Assembly: GCA_000773965.1 (NCBI GenBank)
Contig: JRUP01000017.1
Location: 1 to 64,000 of the forward strand
DNA: 64,000 nt
Direction: 5' to 3'
Source: Enterobacter cancerogenus
GTDB lineage: Bacteria; Pseudomonadota; Gammaproteobacteria; Enterobacterales; Enterobacteriaceae
Position 1 is the stretch's first letter. Each line of letters opens with the position of its first letter. The notes below the pieces were generated by a model. The model saw only the letters and a program-made list of their open reading frames with translations. It ran no database searches and was not told where the DNA came from. Positions 50,583 to 58,821 of the stretch are shown piece by piece. A program made the position numbers and the translations under genes.

Positions 50583-50858
50583 TTATTTCCCATCAATCCT
50601 TTGAAATTCATTTCTTCTATTTCCTATAGCAATGCAGATGCCGTCAACCATGCTAATATAGTAATAGACAGGATTTGGGAAATGCTCCATCATCCATGGA
50701 AGTTCATCATTGTATTTTATGTCTGAAGTGGAAATGATCCAGGCTGGCTCTCCACTTAAAATGGTCTTCTCTGCTTCATGGTATTTCTCATCCCACCCTT
50801 TTTCACTTTTTTGAGCATATTCTTTCGCTATCTGTATCGCTTTTTCTTTAGAAATCAT
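50583..50858 (-). CDS. Predicted immunity protein of the HExxH effector
   Basis: A 91-residue acidic cytosolic protein (MISKEKAIQIAKEYAQKSEK, then EPAWIISTSDIKYNDELPWM, VYYYISMVDGICIAIGN). The layout, a helix followed by a small beta sheet, is like many small immunity proteins. Its ATG at 50858 overlaps the effector stop by 4 nt (ATGA), so effector and immunity are translationally coupled. AT-rich like the effector. No named family is recognised. Confidence 0.65.
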   Translation of the reverse strand: MISKEKAIQIAKEYAQKSEKGWDEKYHEAEKTILSGEPAWIISTSDIKYNDELPWMMEHFPNPVYYYISMVDGICIAIGNRRNEFQRIDGK

Positions 50859-51799
50859 CGTTGCGCTCCGTACCACACTCTGTACATCAATCCACCAACA
50901 ACCACTGGGCCTAAAAGGATTCCTTTCGCTTCATTTCTTAAAAATGAAAAAGTTATCTCATAAGTGTTGCCTAATGGGAATTTAAAACCCTCGACAATAT
51001 ATTCACGATGCATGCCTCGCGCCCTTAATAAGCCAATAGTCTCTGCAAACGCTTCTTCAAGATAACGTAAAATAAATGACTTATTATAGGCGCTTTGACG
51101 CATAAAGACCCTGAGTTCTCTTAGTAAATAAAATTTTGGAGCAATAAATATGTGCACCTGCTCATGGTAAAGTGTCGTAAGCATTTTCAAGTGCGCCTCA
51201 TCTTTCGACATTGCCCCCGGATAATAATTACGACCGACTACAGCATCACCCCAGGGCTTTGTTGCACCCTGGATAACATCTTTATGTTTAGTTATTTTTA
51301 TTTTTGGAGTATAGCGCCATCCGCCATTTCTGGGCAGGCTCATGCGTCTACCAATATCATTACTGTATCTGGGCATGGATTTTCCCTTAAAAGGAATTTT
51401 AAAGGTATCCCCCGGTTTTTTCTTTAATAAAACAGCCAGTACAGCATCAACGCCGATCAGAGTTATAGCATCAGCCAAATTTTCTGCCGCCACATCGAGA
51501 TTTGCCTCATTGCGAGCATTGTTAGTTTTGATAGCAAAATCATACAGCTTCTTCCCGGCTTCAAGCGCCACACCACCTACAGCAGCCCACCCCACAATCA
51601 ACAGAATGACATCTGCAATTTCACCAATTCCAAAAAAATGCGCACCGACCCAGACAACCACTATCGCAGCCATTGTTGCCAATGCCTGAGGACTAATCAT
51701 TGCAAGAAGCTGCTGTCCCATTTCATAAGGCAACCGAGCCGCAGCTTTGGTCAGGACTATTTCAAGTCTTGATTGTAAATTAAGGCTAGTGATGTCCAT
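50855..51799 (-). CDS. HExxH metallopeptidase effector (polymorphic toxin type)
   Basis: A 314-residue protein. Residues 30-85 form a hydrophobic helical region rich in Ala, Gly and Val, followed by KTNNARNEANLDVAAENLAD, a segment that recurs at the front of many type VI and polymorphic-toxin effectors. The C-terminal domain has a zincin motif HEQVH (residues 212-216) and a candidate third ligand in LEEAFAETIG (residues 247-256). There is no Sec signal, PAAR or VgrG part. The coupled downstream gene is its likely immunity partner. The substrate is unknown. Confidence 0.6.
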   Translation of the reverse strand: MDITSLNLQSRLEIVLTKAAARLPYEMGQQLLAMISPQALATMAAIVVVWVGAHFFGIGEIADVILLIVGWAAVGGVALEAGKKLYDFAIKTNNARNEANLDVAAENLADAITLIGVDAVLAVLLKKKPGDTFKIPFKGKSMPRYSNDIGRRMSLPRNGGWRYTPKIKITKHKDVIQGATKPWGDAVVGRNYYPGAMSKDEAHLKMLTTLYHEQVHIFIAPKFYLLRELRVFMRQSAYNKSFILRYLEEAFAETIGLLRARGMHREYIVEGFKFPLGNTYEITFSFLRNEAKGILLGPVVVGGLMYRVWYGAQR

Positions 51800-52018
51800 C
51801 AGGCAATCTCCGTGACCGATTCGAACAAAGAATAACCTTAGTTGCCAGAAAATCTTTAGGAAAATTCATATATCTGAAATCGCGCACAAATCAAAGGTAG
51901 GAATAAATTCAGTTATCAGGGCTGCCACAATAAGGTTATCTGAGCTCAGTGGTGCCTGGCTTAACCAAGCTCAATGACAGAACCATTCCCAACAATTCTC
52001 ACTTGAAAACGATAGACA

Positions 52019-52093
52019 CAAAAAAGCCCGCAAGGCTTGCGCCGTGCGGGCTTTCAGGACTTCATCGGATGACTCTGGTAATCACCGATGGAG
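52019..52093 (-). repeat. ssrA-downstream sequence, copy 2, with terminator
   Basis: On the minus strand the sequence after the tmRNA 3' end as known in enterobacteria: CACCAAAATTCTCCATCGGT, GATTACCAGAGTCATCCGAT, then GAAGTCC and the terminator AGCCCGCA/TGCGGGCT (52025-52052) with six T. It is the same block as copy 1, 1.9 kb to the left, but closer to the E. coli sequence. Confidence 0.75.
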
Positions 52094-52098
52094 AATTT

Positions 52099-52119
52099 TG
52101 GTGGGCTGGCGGAGTTTGA
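52099..52119 (-). other. Attachment-site remnant (tmRNA 3' end)
   Basis: On the minus strand TCAAACTCCGCCAGCCCACC A corresponds to the tmRNA 3' end (TTCAACTCCCGCCAGCTCCACCA) with a few changes. No tmRNA body is attached, so it is the duplicated end left by site-specific integration into ssrA. It marks the left border of the P4-type element whose integrase is at the right edge of the window. Confidence 0.65.
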
Positions 52120-52276
52120 TTTTGATTTATAACCTATTGAAAATAATATGTTGTTTGTTAATTCAACTTTTAAAATATACCAATACGTATACCAATGGCT
52201 TTTTTCCATGTAAAACGAGCAACTTCCAGCTCTATAGGCATGACAATAAAAAATGATTTTATGAAAAATCCTTCAT

Positions 52277-52372
52277 ACTCTACACCTTTCAATATTGTCT
52301 TTTAAAATCATAACGATAATTGGTGATGAAAGGGTGAAGCATTCCACTAATCATGCACCAGTGGTGAAGGAT
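52277..52372. other. P4-type crr: iterons for alpha protein
   Basis: Copies of the GGTGAA-type decamer: GGTGTAGAGT (minus strand, 52286-52277), GGTGATGAAA (52322), GGTGAAGCAT (52333-52342) and GGTGAAGGAT (52363-52372). P4 alpha binds such repeats at two places, ori and crr, which lie several kb apart on either side of the alpha gene. The same decamers recur at 57284-57388. Confidence 0.55.
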
Positions 52373-52483
52373 GGCACCTGATGCCTCAATTCCATTCAGG
52401 GCAGATCACCTCGACTGTGTCGCGCCAGATGTTGCTGAGTTAAGTCAGCTCTCATTTGAGTGCAGATTTTGCTGAACGGGGCA

Positions 52484-52516
52484 TAAAAAAATGCCCGCAG
52501 GAGGAATGCTGCGGGC
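52484..52516 (-). terminator. Terminator beyond the alpha operon
   Basis: On the minus strand GCCCGCAG/CTGCGGGC with an 8-nt loop, followed by AT and six T. Confidence 0.75.
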
Positions 52517-52871
52517 GAACCTATAAGAGCAATGTGAGTATGTCGTTATCCTAATACCTGAGCATTTCACTCAGGTATTGGATTAAGCAAATATAAGATG
52601 ATGATTTTGATGTTTCAACCCCTTCTTTATGATGGTTTTATGCACAGCCTTATTCCTAATAATGCACCTTAAAAAGCCTCGTCTGGTACGTTCCTGATGC
52701 CTGTGAATGCGTGAAACCGTGGTATCTGACAGGCGTTAAGGCAGTCCAGACTGAACTTTCATATGTTAGCCAGCGTTAAGTTTTATTATTGCCATCCCGC
52801 TGATAGTAAGCTAAAAAAATAAATATACCCTTCCAAAACATAAGAAATCCTGCAATTAAGGTGGTACTGGC

Positions 52872-53078
52872 ATGAAGCTGACGGACAGGCTCTTCGAACT
52901 GAATTCGCTGCTCATCGTTTTCATTCTGCTTTTTGTGTGCGTTGGGGGCGGTGAAATTATCGCGCTCGTTTTCCGGTTGCCTGCTGAACCGATGATGAGT
53001 CTGGGCGTACTGGTCTTCTTTGGGTTACTTATCCCGTTAGCGCTGCACCTTCATAAGCTGTCTAAACTGCGCGACTGA
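52872..53078 (+). CDS. Small two-TM membrane protein
   Basis: A 68-residue protein with two hydrophobic segments (SLLIVFILLFVCVGGGEIIALVF and MMSLGVLVFFGLLIPLALHLH) and a charged C-terminus KLSKLRD. It lies convergent to the alpha primase gene inside the satellite. No family is recognised; AAGGTGGTACTGGC before the ATG is a fair ribosome site. Confidence 0.6.
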   Translation: MKLTDRLFELNSLLIVFILLFVCVGGGEIIALVFRLPAEPMMSLGVLVFFGLLIPLALHLHKLSKLRD

Positions 53079-53083
53079 CCAGC

Positions 53084-53108
53084 AAAAAGAAACCGGCTTT
53101 CGCCGGTT
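53084..53108 (-). terminator. Terminator of the alpha operon
   Basis: AACCGGC/GCCGGTT with a TTTC loop, followed on the minus strand by TTCTTTTTG. It lies 8 nt after the alpha stop. Confidence 0.8.
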
Positions 53109-53115
53109 ATGTTAG

Positions 53116-55443
53116 TCATGCTGCTGTTGCTTCGTCGCACTTCGGCAGCCAGTCGGCGTTGCTGTCGTCCGTCAGGTCAAGGTTGGTCTGTATGCCTGAC
53201 TTGGTGCGGCGCTTCAGGTAGTTCAGCCCGTACTCACGCAGGATACTTTCCAGCGCCTGGCTGAACGACTTCATGCTGAGCGGGTTGCGATAGCCGTTCG
53301 CTTCCATGTACGCCAGATAGGCGTGATACAGGTAGCGACGGGGTTGCAGGGGCCGGATGCTGGCGTTACCCATGTGCAGGCCATTCGGCTCGGCGGTCGC
53401 AAACAGATAGCCGCAAAAATCCACCATCGGGTCGGCGTCGCGCTTGATGCGCATGGCTTCCCCGGAGTTCTGCTGTGACTGAAGCAGCGCGCGGGCGTCC
53501 TGCGGCTGGCTGAACCGCTGCATCAGCTGGCGTACGATAACGGCCAGCTCGTTCTGTATCTTTTCCTTCAGCTGCGGGTCGCGCTCGTTCGCCGGGATGA
53601 TTTCCGGGAAGTGCAGGATGACCCGGCGGCGCGACACGCCCCCGCTGCGGTCGGTAAAGCGCATCGGGTTGTTGTTCACGGCCAGAATCACTGCTGGAAT
53701 ATGGGTCGAATAGGCGTCCTTATACTTCGGGTCCACCGACACCGCATCGCCGCCGGTGATCGCCTTGATGCCCGCGCCGTCGCCGCTCCACTTCTCCTGG
53801 TCAGGCAGGCGGATAAGCGAATAGCCGATGACGGACGCGCGCTCGCGCGAGGATTCCAGCGTCTCAATGGTGGCCGACACGGCATTATCCGGCCCGGCCA
53901 GCATGGTGGCGATTTCCGCCATGATGCTCTTGCCGCTGCCGCCGGGGCCGGTGACCTCGAGGAACAGCTGCCAGTCGTAGCGGTTCGCCAGCACCATAAA
54001 GAGCGCGGCCAGTATGATGTCGCGCTTCTCCGCGCTGCGTCCGGCGGCGCGGTCAAGCCACTGCCAGAAGTGGGGCGCGTGGCTCTCCAGCGTCTCGCCC
54101 TCCACCGGGCGGGTATAGTCCACGTCGCTGACGGTGCGCAGCCAGTTTTCCCGCCGGTGCGGGCTGAACGTGCCGCTGCGCGTATCGAGCACGCCGTTGC
54201 GAAAGCCAATCAGCTGTCGCTGCGGCGCGGCCTGCTGGGGCAGCATCAGCTTCAGCGTGTCCACCACGCCCGCCACCTTGCCCGCCGAGAACGGCGCGCG
54301 CAGGCGCTGAAACAGCTTCGCCACGTCGCGCCCGAACTGGTTGCCGGAAATCACCTTCCACGCCCCGGCCTCGTAGCGGCAGAGAATTTCCCCGCTGGCG
54401 TCCACGGCCAGATTGCTGCGGTAGTGCTCCGCCACGCGCTCCGCCTTTTCGCTGGCGCTCATGGCCGAAAACTCTGCCTCGCTCATGACGTCAAAGGGGC
54501 TGGCAGCGGGCGGCGCGGCGGCGTCCGTCAGCGCCTGCCGGGTCACGGCCTCACCGTGCTGCATAAAGGCGTCGTTCCAGTCGCCAAACACCGGCGGCAG
54601 GACCACCACTCCGTTACAGGCTGCGGCGGCCTGCGCTGCCCTACGCTGGCCGTCGCCGTTCAGGTCGCGGTCAGCGGCAATCACCAGCTGCAGCGACGGG
54701 TGTTTTTCACGTGCGAGGCCAGCCAGAGAAAGAAGGTTCACGGACGACAGCGCAATCCATACCACATCGCCGGTCAGGTTGTGCACCGTCAGGCCGGTGG
54801 CGTAGCCCTCCGCGAGCCAGATGCGCCGGGCTGGCTTATCGCTGCTGAGAACGTGGCAGGCACCTTTTACCTGTCCGCCCTTCAGCGTGCGCTTGATGCC
54901 CTCCGCGTTAATCAGCTGCACGTTAACGAGCGCGCCGTTCATATCATCCAGGGGCACGACAATATCGCCGGGACTGTAGGTCGTCAGGGCAATTTTGTGA
55001 GACTTCGCGAGCGTCAGGCAGTACTGCTCCGGCCAGCCCTTGCGGGACAGGTAGGCGTTACCGGTGATTTCACGCGCGGTGCTCACCAGCTGCTGTGCAA
55101 GCGCGGCAGCGGCAGAGCGGGCAGCCTCGTTTTCTTCAGCTTCTGCGGGAGCGGCCTCGTTAACGGGCGGCAGGTTGCCGGTCAGGGCGTTAACGCGTTC
55201 GGCGGCCTCGATGAGGTTAATGCTGAGCGCCTTTTTCACCAGGTCCAGGCCGTCACCGGCCCCGCACTGGTTGCAGAGCCACGTACCGCGCCCCTCTAGG
55301 TCGTCAAAGCGGAAACGGTCGGTCCCGCCGCATACCGGGCAGGGCATATGGCGGTTCTTCACCACCTTTACGCCCAGCGCGGGCAGGATGCGGGGCCACT
55401 GCCCCTGCGCGGCCTTCGCCGCGTCTGATACTGTCATTTTCAT
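53116..55443 (-). CDS. alpha: P4-type alpha protein: primase, helicase and origin binding
   Basis: A 775-residue replication initiator, almost the length of P4 alpha (777). In order: zinc finger C35-x2-C38...C57-x2-C60 (CPVCGGTDRF, WLCNQC), a Toprim primase domain (IWLAEGYATGLTV, LVIAADRDLNGDGQR), an SF3-type helicase with Walker A GPGGSGKS near residue 500, and a C-terminal origin-binding domain. It should recognise the GGTGAA-type repeats on both sides of the gene. Last gene of the leftward early operon. Confidence 0.93.
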   Translation of the reverse strand: MKMTVSDAAKAAQGQWPRILPALGVKVVKNRHMPCPVCGGTDRFRFDDLEGRGTWLCNQCGAGDGLDLVKKALSINLIEAAERVNALTGNLPPVNEAAPAEAEENEAARSAAAALAQQLVSTAREITGNAYLSRKGWPEQYCLTLAKSHKIALTTYSPGDIVVPLDDMNGALVNVQLINAEGIKRTLKGGQVKGACHVLSSDKPARRIWLAEGYATGLTVHNLTGDVVWIALSSVNLLSLAGLAREKHPSLQLVIAADRDLNGDGQRRAAQAAAACNGVVVLPPVFGDWNDAFMQHGEAVTRQALTDAAAPPAASPFDVMSEAEFSAMSASEKAERVAEHYRSNLAVDASGEILCRYEAGAWKVISGNQFGRDVAKLFQRLRAPFSAGKVAGVVDTLKLMLPQQAAPQRQLIGFRNGVLDTRSGTFSPHRRENWLRTVSDVDYTRPVEGETLESHAPHFWQWLDRAAGRSAEKRDIILAALFMVLANRYDWQLFLEVTGPGGSGKSIMAEIATMLAGPDNAVSATIETLESSRERASVIGYSLIRLPDQEKWSGDGAGIKAITGGDAVSVDPKYKDAYSTHIPAVILAVNNNPMRFTDRSGGVSRRRVILHFPEIIPANERDPQLKEKIQNELAVIVRQLMQRFSQPQDARALLQSQQNSGEAMRIKRDADPMVDFCGYLFATAEPNGLHMGNASIRPLQPRRYLYHAYLAYMEANGYRNPLSMKSFSQALESILREYGLNYLKRRTKSGIQTNLDLTDDSNADWLPKCDEATAA

Positions 55444-55454
55444 GTTGTTACCCC

Positions 55455-55778
55455 TCAGTGCAGCGGGCGCGCGTCGTGAATGCGCCCGCTCAGCTCGTCC
55501 ATCACTACCTGACCTAAAAAGCTCAGCCCCGGAGCGCTCTTTAGCGGCCCGGCGGCCAGCAGGTCGTCCAGCAGGGCGCAGGCAATTTCCTGACCGCGCA
55601 GGCGCCCGTGCTGGCGCAGGTAGAATCCCTCCAGCTCGGTCTCAATGGCGCGCTCAAGCCGCGCCAGCGTCAGCCCGGGATAGCGCTGCTGCTCACCGCA
55701 CAGGGTGAGCCAGGCGCAGGCCACCGCGCGACGGGCCAGCGCGGCGTGCAGTTCAGGGGAAAGGGTGCGGATTTTCAT
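55455..55778 (-). CDS. P4-type early protein (DUF5375-like)
   Basis: A 107-residue basic protein ([20 protein letters not shown], then [37 protein letters not shown]). It matches by position and length the small gene next to alpha in P4-like elements, annotated DUF5375. Function unknown. Overlaps the upstream gene by 4 nt. Confidence 0.7.
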   Translation of the reverse strand: MKIRTLSPELHAALARRAVACAWLTLCGEQQRYPGLTLARLERAIETELEGFYLRQHGRLRGQEIACALLDDLLAAGPLKSAPGLSFLGQVVMDELSGRIHDARPLH

Positions 55779-55999
55779 GGCGTCACCTCGTCATTCATCC
55801 AGCTGTCGTGGCAGCGGGTCAGCACGCCGTCGAGCTGCTCGGTGATAAGAAACACAAGCGAGGCCAGCTGCGCGCGCTGTGCAGGCTGCGGCAGTTCGTG
55901 ACATTCCTGAAAAGCGGTCATGTCGCTGACGAAGCGCCCGGCGTTGCGCAGGTGCTCAAGGCGCGTCAGGTCGTCGATAGAAATCGTAATCTGGCTCAT
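55775..55999 (-). CDS. P4-type early protein, small
   Basis: A 74-residue acidic helical protein ([20 protein letters not shown], then [20 protein letters not shown]). It lies between the Icd-like gene and the DUF5375-like gene, overlapping both by 4 nt, as in related satellites. Function unknown. Confidence 0.7.
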   Translation of the reverse strand: MSQITISIDDLTRLEHLRNAGRFVSDMTAFQECHELPQPAQRAQLASLVFLITEQLDGVLTRCHDSWMNDEVTP

Positions 56000-56532
56000 G
56001 CGCGCACCTCCGCAACCGGCAGGCGGCAGGCAAAGGACAGCACGTAGTCGCGGGCAAGCAGCTGGCGGGCGGCACGCTCGTTGGTAGCGATTGCGCGCAG
56101 CATCTGAATACGGGAATGGCGCTGACAGCGGCGCACGGCGGCAAAAACAAAGACAAACTGAGGGTATGGGGAAATAAGGACCGTAGCCATAAGGGCAGTC
56201 TCCAGTGAGTAGCGGTTATCGCCACCACCGGAGTTTCCACGCTCTGGCGGTGACCCGAACGGGGGTGGAAAACCGGCCTCAATGGATACCGGCCAGCCCG
56301 AAGGCTGCCCCGCCCGGGCCACCATTACGAGTACGGCGCAGCGGAAAAGAAACCGTTGCCCGAAAAATGGGTGCACTGAGGCTAAGACACAAAAAAAGAC
56401 GCTTAGCGCGTCTGGTGTCGCCATTGAGTAACTCGGGTTTCCACGCCCGGCTGCCGGTTTTACGGCAGCGGAATTACTGTACCAGGGAAAGCCCCCGGCG
56501 CGCAAGCCGGGAGTGAAAGAAGAAAGCGGCAT
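55996..56532 (-). CDS. Icd-like/Ash-like protein over the C4 RNA region
   Basis: A 178-residue frame from the ATG at 56532. The last 64 residues ([60 protein letters not shown]) resemble the host-cell-division-inhibitor Icd-like proteins of P4 elements. The upstream half ([20 protein letters not shown]) coincides with the structured C4/CI RNA, so it may not be translated; a start at the ATG at 56190 gives the short form. Confidence 0.55.
   Translation of the reverse strand: MPLSSFTPGLRAGGFPWYSNSAAVKPAAGRGNPSYSMATPDALSVFFCVLASVHPFFGQRFLFRCAVLVMVARAGQPSGWPVSIEAGFPPPFGSPPERGNSGGGDNRYSLETALMATVLISPYPQFVFVFAAVRRCQRHSRIQMLRAIATNERAARQLLARDYVLSFACRLPVAEVRA
56230..56449 (-). promoter_or_regulatory. 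Immunity target pairs of the P4 leader (seqA/seqB/seqC-like)
   Basis: On the minus strand GCGTGGAAACCCG (56446-56434), GGTTTTCCACCC (56274-56263) and GCGTGGAAACTCC (56242-56230). The middle one can pair with either of the others over about 9 bp with one bulged T. P4 immunity uses the same scheme: a short RNA pairs with sites before and after it and stops early transcription. Confidence 0.45.
56245..56325 (-). ncRNA. C4/CI-type antisense RNA
   Basis: The minus strand carries GGCAGCCTTCGGGCTGGCC (TTCG-capped hairpin), then CCGGTATCCATTGAGGCCGG and TTTTCCACCCCCGTTCGGGT, features of the C4 antisense RNA group to which the P4 immunity factor CI belongs. It contains the middle element of the seqA/seqB/seqC-like set. 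Ends are estimates. Confidence 0.55.
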
Positions 56533-56539
56533 AAACACC

Positions 56540-56752
56540 TCAGCAGTCGGTGAGGGTGATGCCGTCGCGGGTAAATACCTGCGGGTCTGAGGCCGCCGCG
56601 TCGCTGCGCGAAATGCGGAAGCTGGTGCCGGTGCCGCGAAAGCGCTGCGGCTGACCGGGCATATCCACCTCAGCGGCAATAGCCAGCGCCAGCTGCTTCG
56701 CGTCTTCCACGGACAGGTGATGAGTCGTGCCTTCAATGTTCAGCCTGATCAT
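56540..56752 (-). CDS. P4-type early protein downstream of alpA
   Basis: A 70-residue protein ([35 protein letters not shown]) beginning inside the last codons of alpA (4-nt overlap, ATGA). Such a small ORF between alpA and the Icd-like gene is common in P4-like islands. Function unknown. Confidence 0.7.
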   Translation of the reverse strand: MIRLNIEGTTHHLSVEDAKQLALAIAAEVDMPGQPQRFRGTGTSFRISRSDAAASDPQVFTRDGITLTDC

Positions 56753-57015
56753 GATGTACGCTCCTGACCGCGCGCGGCGATACGTTCGTTCATCCAGGCG
56801 CTGACCTCACTTGCCAGCCACGCCACGTTATTCCCTCCCAGCGACACCTGCGCGGGGAAGGCGCTGCGGCTGATAAGGTCGTAGATGGTTGAGCGGGACA
56901 GGCCGCAGACGTGGATCACTTCCGGCAGGCGCATAAAACGCTCCTGAACCGGGTGAGATAACGGCATAGCCGGGGCCGCCGGGGCGGAAGAATGAGCGGA
57001 TAAAGCAGTGTGCAT
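56749..57015 (-). CDS. alpA: AlpA-family regulator
   Basis: An 88-residue protein with an AlpA/excisionase-type helix-turn-helix (RFMRLPEVIHVCGLSRSTIY, DLISRSAFPAQVSLG) and a C-terminal WLASEVSAWMNERIAARG. The corresponding P4 gene (vis) represses the late promoter and acts as excisionase. First gene of the leftward early operon; its promoter should lie in 57020-57200, next to the ori-like region. Confidence 0.85.
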   Translation of the reverse strand: MHTALSAHSSAPAAPAMPLSHPVQERFMRLPEVIHVCGLSRSTIYDLISRSAFPAQVSLGGNNVAWLASEVSAWMNERIAARGQERTS

Positions 57016-57550
57016 AAGCTACCTCTTTCTGAGTCCATTAAGCGCCGCACGGATACGATCGGCGTCGGGTAGCTCTTTATTTTCAGCATATTTACTGCCA
57101 AAGCAACAAGGTGAAATTGTGCAGCTGATGGCACTTTTCGCTTGATTTTTGACCTCTCAGTCTTATTAGTGCTTATTAGTCTTTATTCACCTCTGGCCCG
57201 GAAATTTACATAGGATAAAACTATCGAAAATTAATAATCAAAAGGCACGGATGGTTAAAATTTACATTTCTCAAATCTTACCCGGTGAAGAATGGTGAAC
57301 AGTGGGTGAACAATCATTTCGCCACTCTTCACCTCTTAATTAACTGTATTTAATCTCTTTTTTTCTAAGGTGAAGAATAGTGAAGGATTTATATAAAACT
57401 GAAAGCTGATAATCGGCTTTGGTGAGACCTTTTCCTGGCTCGCCAGAAAGAAAGCTTTTGTCTGGTCCGTCAAACAACGCCGCCCGGTGGCAGCGCCTGT
57501 GCCAGCCCCGGCACAATTGACTTAACCCAACCGACCCGACAGGAGCATAT
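57016..57550. other. Divergent control region of the satellite with ori
   Basis: 535 nt between alpA and the sid-type operon. It holds the direct repeat CTTATTAGTGCTTATTAGTC near 57161-57181, the ori-like iterons (57284-57388) and, at the right end, a CAGGAGCATAT ribosome site for the sid-like gene. No protein gene is supported. Confidence 0.65.
57284..57388. other. P4-type replication origin: alpha iterons
   Basis: Six decamers of the type GGTGAANANT: 57284 GGTGAAGAAT, 57294 GGTGAACAGT, 57305 GGTGAACAAT, the inverted 57324-57333 (GGTGAAGAGT), 57369 GGTGAAGAAT and 57379 AGTGAAGGAT. The first three are spaced by 10-11 bp. The AT-rich stretch between 57334 and 57368 may be where the strands open. 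Matches the type I iterons of P4 ori. Confidence 0.65.
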
Positions 57551-58273
57551 ATGACCGGCACAACCGACTTACCCGCCAGCACCCAGACCGCGATGGATAA
57601 AGTCAGCACCGCTAAGGCCGCATGGCTTGAGGCACGTTCTAAGCAGGAGGCCGCCGCCGCTCAGTGCGACATCATCCGCCAGCGCCGCGCTGAGACCGAA
57701 GCAAATGCGACCGCCCAGAATGACGAATGGCGCAGGCTGTTCCGTGAAAACGGCGGCGTGATGACGCCGGAGATGAAGAAGCTGCGCACAGAGGTGGCGC
57801 TCGACCGCGAATCTCTGGAAGAATTTGACGCCCTGCTGGCCCTGCACGCGCAGGAGAATGAGTTACTGCCGTGGGAAACCAGCGAGCGCGCACTCGCCTA
57901 CATCAGCGCACACAACGACCTGGTGAATCTTCGCGCCATGCAACTCTGGCAGATATTTATGGACGCGCACGGCCAGCAGCTTATTGAGACGCTGAGCCTG
58001 CTGAAAATCACGCTGGGGCGTCAGGCCAGCGCCGATATTGGCGAAGTGGACAGCGTGAACGACCCGGAGACGGTGCTGAAGAATTTTATCACCCGGAGCA
58101 TCACTGATCCGGCACTGGTGAATGATGCCCTGCCGCAAGATGACGTGTTTAAACGCGCAGGCACTTTCCCTGCGCGCGGCGCACATTCTGACTACAGAAA
58201 CAGCCCCTCTCCCGCGGCGCGTCATAAAATTCTGGCCCGTCGCGAAATGTCGCAGAAGGAGCAGGCACTATGA
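57551..58273 (+). CDS. Sid-like capsid size protein A
   Basis: A 240-residue helical protein. NDEWRRLFRENGGVMTPEMK with the following LRTEVALDRESLEEFDALL corresponds to P4 Sid (DDWRTAFRAAGGVLSDELKQ), and the length is close to Sid (244). Sid forms an external scaffold that makes the helper phage build small heads that exclude its own genome. First gene of the late operon; overlaps psu by 4 nt. Confidence 0.7.
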   Translation: MTGTTDLPASTQTAMDKVSTAKAAWLEARSKQEAAAAQCDIIRQRRAETEANATAQNDEWRRLFRENGGVMTPEMKKLRTEVALDRESLEEFDALLALHAQENELLPWETSERALAYISAHNDLVNLRAMQLWQIFMDAHGQQLIETLSLLKITLGRQASADIGEVDSVNDPETVLKNFITRSITDPALVNDALPQDDVFKRAGTFPARGAHSDYRNSPSPAARHKILARREMSQKEQAL

Positions 58274-58821
58274 CCGTTGCAACCACACCCGCGCAGGCAC
58301 TCGAGCAGTTCCGCGCCGCCCGCAGCCAGTGGCAGGCGCACCTCAGTCAGCGTCAGGAGGCCGTAACGGCGCTGGATAACCTGCTCATGGCTGGCGAAAA
58401 AACGGCTGATTACAGTGAGCGCGTGCCACAGCAGCGCGAGCGCATCGCGGTGCTGGACTGGCAGATTAACTGCGCCGCCCGTGAGAGCGTGTACGCGCAA
58501 CGGATTGTGCTGGAGGCCTGTACGGAGGATGCGCTCAGCAGTTTTATGAGTGAACACGGCCGGGCGCTAACCTCCGCGCTGGCCCCGTTCCTGAACGGTC
58601 CCGGCGGGCTGGAAGTCGCTGCCCGGCTGCTTCGCAGCGCCGTGGCCCGCGAGGTGCAGCGCGCCCGCCCGGCGGTAGCAGCAGCCTACCAGGACACGCT
58701 GGCCGAAACGGGCCTTGCACCGGAGGCCGGTATGCTGGGCGACTGTCAGAGCAGCTACACCCCCGCACAGCACCTGCGCTTTACGCAGCGCCTGAATCAG
58801 CTGCCGCAGGAGGGGGCGTAA
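58270..58821 (+). CDS. psu: Polarity suppression protein Psu
   Basis: A 183-residue protein (P4 Psu has 190). The N-terminal part AARSQWQAHLSQRQEAVTAL, the segment FMSEHGRALTSALAPFLNG (P4: FMQQHGTALAAALAPELMG) and the C-terminal YTPAQHLRFTQRLNQL (P4: FTPAQNMIFSRKSAQL) match well. Psu inhibits Rho and decorates the capsid. Its last base overlaps the start of the delta gene (TAATG). Confidence 0.88.
   Translation: MTVATTPAQALEQFRAARSQWQAHLSQRQEAVTALDNLLMAGEKTADYSERVPQQRERIAVLDWQINCAARESVYAQRIVLEACTEDALSSFMSEHGRALTSALAPFLNGPGGLEVAARLLRSAVAREVQRARPAVAAAYQDTLAETGLAPEAGMLGDCQSSYTPAQHLRFTQRLNQLPQEGA

Larger units (their letters stand above)
51800..52871. other. Junction region: ssrA-flank copy 2, att and crr
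   Basis: 1072 nt without a supported protein gene. It holds the effector upstream region (51800-52018), the ssrA-type terminator and att remnant (52019-52119), crr-like iterons (52277-52372) and a terminator (52484-52516). From 52520 to 52870 I see nothing beyond a probable promoter region for the small membrane protein. Confidence 0.65.

Noticed and set aside
52099..52119. A complete tmRNA or tRNA gene at the att remnant
   Set aside because: Only about 21 nt of the tmRNA 3' end are present; no tag ORF, no acceptor 5' half.
53611..55299. 562-codon open frame on the plus strand
   Set aside because: It is the antisense of the alpha gene, whose GC-rich third positions keep the opposite strand open; no domain is visible and no ribosome site precedes it.
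57340..57609. 89-codon minus-strand frame across the ori region
   Set aside because: It overlaps iterons and the start of the sid-like gene and shows no recognisable protein features.
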